Shown: positions 14,736 to 18,731 of the stretch, piece after piece | Layout: each line of letters begins with the position of its first letter | Numbering within the stretch: position 1 is the first letter of the stretch | Assembly: GCA_011390385.1 (NCBI GenBank) | Contig: JAABSN010000055.1 | Span: 1 to 18,731 of the forward strand | Source of the DNA: Thioalkalivibrio nitratireducens | Lineage (GTDB): Bacteria > Pseudomonadota > Gammaproteobacteria > Ectothiorhodospirales > Ectothiorhodospiraceae | Reading direction: 5' to 3' | Length of the DNA stretch: 18,731 nucleotides | Notes under the pieces: generated by a model | Seen by the model: only the letters and a program-made list of their open reading frames with translations | Told to the model about the DNA's origin: nothing | Databases searched by the model: none | Translations under genes and position numbers: made by a program

Positions 14736-15107
14736 ATGTCTGCAGACCTGATGCGGGAAGTCCTGAATCCCGGGGCGATCAAACGCGATCCCGATTTTCC
14801 CCATGCACCGCCGGACTGGGGGCGTGAGGACGCCGAGCGCGTCGCCAGGGAGGAAGGTCTCGAACTGACGTCCGAACACTGGGAAGTGGTCCGTGCCCTG
14901 CAGGAATTCTTCCACCGTCACGAAGACTCGCCGCGCATCAATATGCGCGAACTGCACGATGCGCTGGACGAGCACTTCCACGCCGTCGGCGGGCGCAAGT
15001 ACCTCTATGAACTCATGCCCGGTGGCCCGGTGGCACAGGGCTGCCGGCTTGCCGGTATCGAGCCACCTCCGGAGGCCTCGAGCCAGGGTTTCGGCAGCGT
15101 GTCCTGA
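14736..15107 (+). CDS. DsrC-like protein retaining only the inner cysteine
   Basis: This 123-residue protein is of the DsrC/TusE family. The core LELTSEHWEVVRALQEFFHRHEDSPRINMREL and the segment KYLYELMPGGPVAQGCRLAGIEPP align with TusE ([29 protein letters not shown] in E. coli, from memory). Cys103 stands exactly where true DsrC has CysB. The C-terminal arm, which should end P-x-x-C-V/I with the sulfur-bearing CysA, is replaced by a Ser/Gly-rich tail ending GSVS, and there is no other cysteine. It therefore cannot form the DsrC intramolecular disulfide. The ATG at 14736 follows AGGAG by 8 bases; an earlier in-frame start at 14658 lies inside the REP-like element. It could be a regulatory or decoy family member. 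Confidence 0.8.
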   Translation: MSADLMREVLNPGAIKRDPDFPHAPPDWGREDAERVAREEGLELTSEHWEVVRALQEFFHRHEDSPRINMRELHDALDEHFHAVGGRKYLYELMPGGPVAQGCRLAGIEPPPEASSQGFGSVS

Positions 15108-15114
15108 CCAGGGT

Positions 15115-15141
15115 CGCCGGCCCGTTTCCCGCGGGCCGGCG
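15115..15141. terminator. Bidirectional hairpin between convergent genes
   Basis: CGCCGGCCCG at 15115-15124 and CGGGCCGGCG at 15132-15141 form a perfect 10-bp stem with a 7-base loop. It fills most of the 39-base gap between the stops of the second DsrC-like gene and the large minus-strand gene. It lacks a T-run on either side. Position and stability point to a shared terminator or a block against antisense transcription. Confidence 0.6.
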
Positions 15142-15146
15142 CGCGG

Positions 15147-18100
15147 TCAGGCGACCTGACGTCGGGGTTCCGGTACCTCCAGGCGGCAGTGCGAAGGGCC
15201 CAGCGGATCTGCACCAATGGTTCCGATCAGACTCCTCAGGTAATCGTCGCCACGCACCTCAGCGAGTTTTTGCCGTGCCGTGTCGAGACGCCCGGTGATA
15301 TCGAGCCGCTCGGCCTCGTCGGAGTGGCTTTCGAGGTCCAGAAACGCCTCCAGGCTGTCCACGTGGCGCTGCCAAAGATCGGCATCGCGCCGCTGCTTGG
15401 TCTCGAGGCGTTCCTGATACCACTGCGATCCCAGCAGATACTCGCGGGTGAACATGGCACGGATTTCCGGATCGTGCACATCACGACCCTGGAAGTGGCC
15501 TTCGGCCATGATGTGCAGCAAGGCTCGTAACGGCGGGCAGGCATCATCCAGACAGCCGTCCTCCAGGTAGCGTTGCGCAACCCTTTTCTGGGCGTCGACG
15601 ATGTTCCCCACGCCATCGACGAACACGTCGAGATCCTGCGTTTCGGGGCGCAGGATGGCGTCGGTGAAAACGGCGCTGGGATTGTCGAAAATCTTGCCCA
15701 TGAAATTGTGCACGAAGCGATCCGTGATTCGGTAACCGAGGCGGCTCGCGAGCACGGTCTGACCTTGGTGCGAGAAGTCCTTCATCGGCTCCAGGTAGCC
15801 CTGCTCGATCATGAAATCGGGATCCCGTTCCTTCGGGTCCAGACGGGTCCAGATCTCGGGTATCAACAGGCTGACGTCGTGGTCCACGCGCACGTACGGG
15901 CCAATATGTCCGGCTGAGCTGGAGAAGCCGGCGTATCCAGTGAGGATGTACGAGACGAGCGCGTTGTTCAGGTCGGCGGTGGGCCGCAATGCGTTGAAAG
16001 GTCCCTTGGTGAGCGCACCCTCGCTGCCCGCACCGGTGGTGGAGGGCGATTTTCCGGTGAGGGAACAGACGAAATCCATGAACAGCTCGGGCAGTTCCTG
16101 GTAGTGGATCGGGTTGTACACCGCCAGCGGACGGATCCCGGGCTCCGGTGGGTTGTTGCGTCGCCCCGTCAATACCGCATCCACCGGCAGGCACAACGTT
16201 TCCTCGAGTGGGAGCTTGCGGTGGAAACGTGCCCCCATCTCGGCAACGTAGCGGCGTTCCGGTCGGACCAGGTCCGGTCGGGTCTGCAGGTATCGCGGGT
16301 TCTTCGAGGGTTTTCCGTCGACCAGGCGCGGATGGGCCGACGAGACGACATAACCCCCGGAACGCTCGGCCGCCAGCAACAGTTCCCGCATCGGATCCGT
16401 GAAGTTGCACAGGGTCAGTACATCCTGCGTGACGTCGGCGAGGCTGTCGCCATGCAACGGTTCGTAATTGGCCAGGAAGTTGCCGTTCCGGGCGATGTCG
16501 GATTCGGTCTGGCGATCGAACCCCGGGTGGATCGCCTCGTCCGGCCGCTGAAACAGCCGGTATTCGCAGTTCCTGACCAGCTTGTGACTGTGCAGTCTTC
16601 CGTCCCCGGGGGGCGCTGCCGTCAGGCAGGTTGCGGGGACGACCACGCTGGCGCTGATGTCGTCTTCCATCTGCACCTTCTCGGCCGGAACATAGTCCTG
16701 GCGCACCTTGAACGTGCGCCACTTTCCTTCGGTGTCGAAACCGAGGCGCAGATACGTTGCAATGATGCGCCGCCCGTGCAGCTTGAGTTCGTGTCCGGGG
16801 GCGCCGTCGACCTCGTCGACCGAGAGGTGCCGGCGCCAGCCATTGCCCCATTCCTGCCGGTAGAACCGCTTGATCAGAAAGACCAGGGCAAGGATCCGGG
16901 GCGGAATGGATTCCAGCCACTGGTTGTATTCGTCGGTGTAGCTCTTGGAAGGCGTCAGCAGCTTGATTACGGAGCCCAGACTGCGATGAGGGCTCAGTGG
17001 CTTGCGCTCCGGAGCATGGTCTTCCTGCTCGAAGCCGGGGCGGAATCGGGTGCTGTAGTCACGGTCGAAGATTGCCTGCACGCGGTCGAGATCCTTGTGC
17101 AGGTCATCCACGAACAAGGGCCCGAAGATCACGGCATCCTCGATCGATTTGGAGATTTCGCTCTTGCCGCCGCCGGAGACGGTACACGGTTTGTGGCAGA
17201 ACGTGCCTTCCGGATCGGTACCCACGAGGCGCCAGGAAGGCGCACCCGGATGGCGCAGCATCTCCACCCGGTAACCATTGGGCTGCATGTAGATCTTGCC
17301 CGGCTGCAGCCGAATGGACTGGGGTTGTCCCTCGTGTTCCCAGGTGATCGTCTGTGCATTGAGCGACATCCGGAGATCCTGGGGTACGTAGATGATCTCG
17401 GGGTGGCGGCGGTCGACGGCATATCCCTCCGGCCGCACGTCCATGATCGCCCCGTAACCCTCGACCATGCCCGCAAAGGTGTAGCCAGCCTCGCGAGTGC
17501 GGCTGTCCACGCCGTACTCCTCGCCGTGATTGCGCCGGCGAAAGGCGAGGGCGCCGCCAGCGTGCTCTTCCTCGGCCAGGCCATAGAGATTGGCGGCGAA
17601 ACTGATCTGTGTCTTGACCTCTTTCTTGCAGTAGCCGAAGTAATTGTCGGCGATGACGGTCACGATGACGCCGGATGCGTCGCGGGCGGTGATCTTGAAT
17701 GCCTGTCCATCGTTGTACAACTCCGCCTCGTCGCGCCAGCACATGCCTTCAGTGCGTTGGCGGGCGCTGGCGTCATCCCAGTGCGGCAGGCCCAGTTCCT
17801 TCTTGCTGAATCGGATCAGGTGCGGTGCGAGAATCACGCAGCCGGTATGTCCGGTCCAGTGTTCAACGTCCAGCGCCGCATCGAATTCGGGCAGATTCGG
17901 ATTGCCGCCGTTGCCGAAGATGCTCTCGACGAAATCGAGGTTGCTGACCAGGTTACCGGGGGCGAAAAAGCGGATCTCCATCGTTTTTTCCGCATCGCGG
18001 TGCGGAATTTCGGGGCATACCGTCGGACGCAGCAGCAGCGAGACGAACATCCGTGCCGGATGATGGGCGTTCGCTGTGAACGGCAGAGTCAGCAGGTCGG

Positions 18101-18644
18101 AGGGCGGAGCGAGGGCCTGGGCCAACAGGCGAGCGAAGGTCTCGCGCGGAACCGCCTTCTTGTCCCCGGGAATCGGCAACCCGCCTTCCGATACGTGGAA
18201 CGATCCCTCGGTCGTGCGCCGATCCTTGTCGGGATTGTGCAGGACACCCTGGCGTACCCGGTAGCTCGACAGGATCTCCGAGTGAAATTCGTCACCATCG
18301 ATGGGCAGCGACAACTCACGTGCCACACCATGCCGGTCGAGGATGAATGTTTGCGTGGGCAAGGTCGGAATCGTGTCGATTTCGACGCCATGCAGAAACC
18401 GTTCGAGGAAGCGCTGGATGCGCCGATCCGCCGGGCAATGGTGGTGTGAAAGCAGCCGGTTCTTTTCCCGATAGGACTTGAGCAGATCCTGGGCGGTGTC
18501 CAGGAATTCGGCCATCTCCCCGGTCAGAAGGGTGGGCTGGCCCGATGACGCGAGCTTCAGGTTGATGTACAGCTGCAGCTCGCGGCGTTCCGCCTCGGGG
18601 TCGGCCGGGGGTGCGCCCAGGCCGAGCGTGCGTTCCAGATCCAT
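15147..18644 (-). CDS. Probable PPi-type phosphoenolpyruvate carboxykinase
   Basis: This 1165-residue cytoplasmic protein has no signal peptide or membrane segment. Its size and blocks match what I recall of the PPi-dependent PEP carboxykinase family (about 1100-1150 residues), which converts oxaloacetate and PPi to PEP, CO2 and phosphate, or the reverse. NYFGYCKKEVKTQIS at 334-348 resembles the PEPCK stretch with the metal-binding lysine. VSGGGKSEISKS at 489-500 is a P-loop-like kinase element, and FVDDLHKDLD at 511-520 may supply acidic metal ligands. SLTGKSPSTTGAGSEGALTK at 861-880, followed by GPFNALRP, is the most conserved-looking block. GGAGG lies 8 bases before the ATG. It is a single-gene unit, convergent with the second DsrC-like gene. 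The family assignment is from memory, not alignment; a conserved unknown is the alternative. Confidence 0.6.
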   Translation of the reverse strand: MDLERTLGLGAPPADPEAERRELQLYINLKLASSGQPTLLTGEMAEFLDTAQDLLKSYREKNRLLSHHHCPADRRIQRFLERFLHGVEIDTIPTLPTQTFILDRHGVARELSLPIDGDEFHSEILSSYRVRQGVLHNPDKDRRTTEGSFHVSEGGLPIPGDKKAVPRETFARLLAQALAPPSDLLTLPFTANAHHPARMFVSLLLRPTVCPEIPHRDAEKTMEIRFFAPGNLVSNLDFVESIFGNGGNPNLPEFDAALDVEHWTGHTGCVILAPHLIRFSKKELGLPHWDDASARQRTEGMCWRDEAELYNDGQAFKITARDASGVIVTVIADNYFGYCKKEVKTQISFAANLYGLAEEEHAGGALAFRRRNHGEEYGVDSRTREAGYTFAGMVEGYGAIMDVRPEGYAVDRRHPEIIYVPQDLRMSLNAQTITWEHEGQPQSIRLQPGKIYMQPNGYRVEMLRHPGAPSWRLVGTDPEGTFCHKPCTVSGGGKSEISKSIEDAVIFGPLFVDDLHKDLDRVQAIFDRDYSTRFRPGFEQEDHAPERKPLSPHRSLGSVIKLLTPSKSYTDEYNQWLESIPPRILALVFLIKRFYRQEWGNGWRRHLSVDEVDGAPGHELKLHGRRIIATYLRLGFDTEGKWRTFKVRQDYVPAEKVQMEDDISASVVVPATCLTAAPPGDGRLHSHKLVRNCEYRLFQRPDEAIHPGFDRQTESDIARNGNFLANYEPLHGDSLADVTQDVLTLCNFTDPMRELLLAAERSGGYVVSSAHPRLVDGKPSKNPRYLQTRPDLVRPERRYVAEMGARFHRKLPLEETLCLPVDAVLTGRRNNPPEPGIRPLAVYNPIHYQELPELFMDFVCSLTGKSPSTTGAGSEGALTKGPFNALRPTADLNNALVSYILTGYAGFSSSAGHIGPYVRVDHDVSLLIPEIWTRLDPKERDPDFMIEQGYLEPMKDFSHQGQTVLASRLGYRITDRFVHNFMGKIFDNPSAVFTDAILRPETQDLDVFVDGVGNIVDAQKRVAQRYLEDGCLDDACPPLRALLHIMAEGHFQGRDVHDPEIRAMFTREYLLGSQWYQERLETKQRRDADLWQRHVDSLEAFLDLESHSDEAERLDITGRLDTARQKLAEVRGDDYLRSLIGTIGADPLGPSHCRLEVPEPRRQVA

Positions 18645-18731
18645 CAGGCCATCCTCCAGGCGCGCCCTGAGGGTCGCGTCGAATTATCGTCGTTCGGGTG
18701 CCAACGGATTCCGCGGGTGCCGTGGGCTGCG

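Noticed and set aside
16104..18449. 781-codon open frame on the plus strand
   Set aside because: It is the antisense shadow of the 1165-residue minus-strand gene, a common result of high GC at third positions. Its translation has no recognisable domains and no ribosome binding site.
1..18731. CRISPR array, rRNA, tRNA, phage or toxin-antitoxin module
   Set aside because: No regularly spaced repeats beyond the two-copy 24-base unit, and no sequence recognisable as rRNA, tRNA, cas, phage or toxin-antitoxin genes on either strand.

Overview
The window is GC-rich, densely coded bacterial chromosome. It most likely comes from a gammaproteobacterium with a sulfur-oxidiser lifestyle (Chromatiales/Ectothiorhodospiraceae-like). 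The reasons are two DsrC/TusE-family proteins, a periplasmic nitrate reductase operon, and REP-like elements starting with AGGGTGC. The genus cannot be fixed from this sequence alone.

Left part (1-7380). A secreted or membrane protein gene on the minus strand is cut by the left edge. It is followed by a small TusE/DsrC-like gene on the plus strand and, convergent to it, an IalB-family secreted protein whose only well-placed start appears to be ATT. Next comes a complete minus-strand napFDAGHB operon. It encodes NapF and NapD maturation proteins, the molybdenum catalytic subunit NapA, the NapG and NapH quinol dehydrogenase, and the diheme cytochrome NapB. There is no napC, so electrons should pass quinol -> NapH/NapG -> NapB -> NapA -> nitrate. 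NapA is the long (about 913 residue) form familiar from Campylobacter and Wolinella.

Middle (7381-8146). A 766-base stretch has no confident gene. It holds inverted repeats upstream of napF, relatively AT-rich sequence, and a two-copy 24-base tandem repeat resembling a transposon end.

Right part (8147-15107, plus strand). In order: glycerol kinase, two REP-like elements, a VKOR-thioredoxin fusion (disulfide formation), a two-CBS-domain protein, protein-L-isoaspartate methyltransferase, an unrecognised 235-residue protein, an active-site-complete rhomboid protease, a host-attachment-family protein, and a second DsrC-like protein. The two DsrC-family proteins are complementary. The first keeps only the penultimate C-terminal cysteine; the second keeps only the inner cysteine and has lost the conserved tail.

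Right end (15147-18644, minus strand). A very large protein of 1165 residues converges on the second DsrC-like gene across a 10-bp GC hairpin. I read it as a probable PPi-type phosphoenolpyruvate carboxykinase, on remembered family features rather than an alignment. Five REP-like elements of about 90-110 bases lie between genes across the window.
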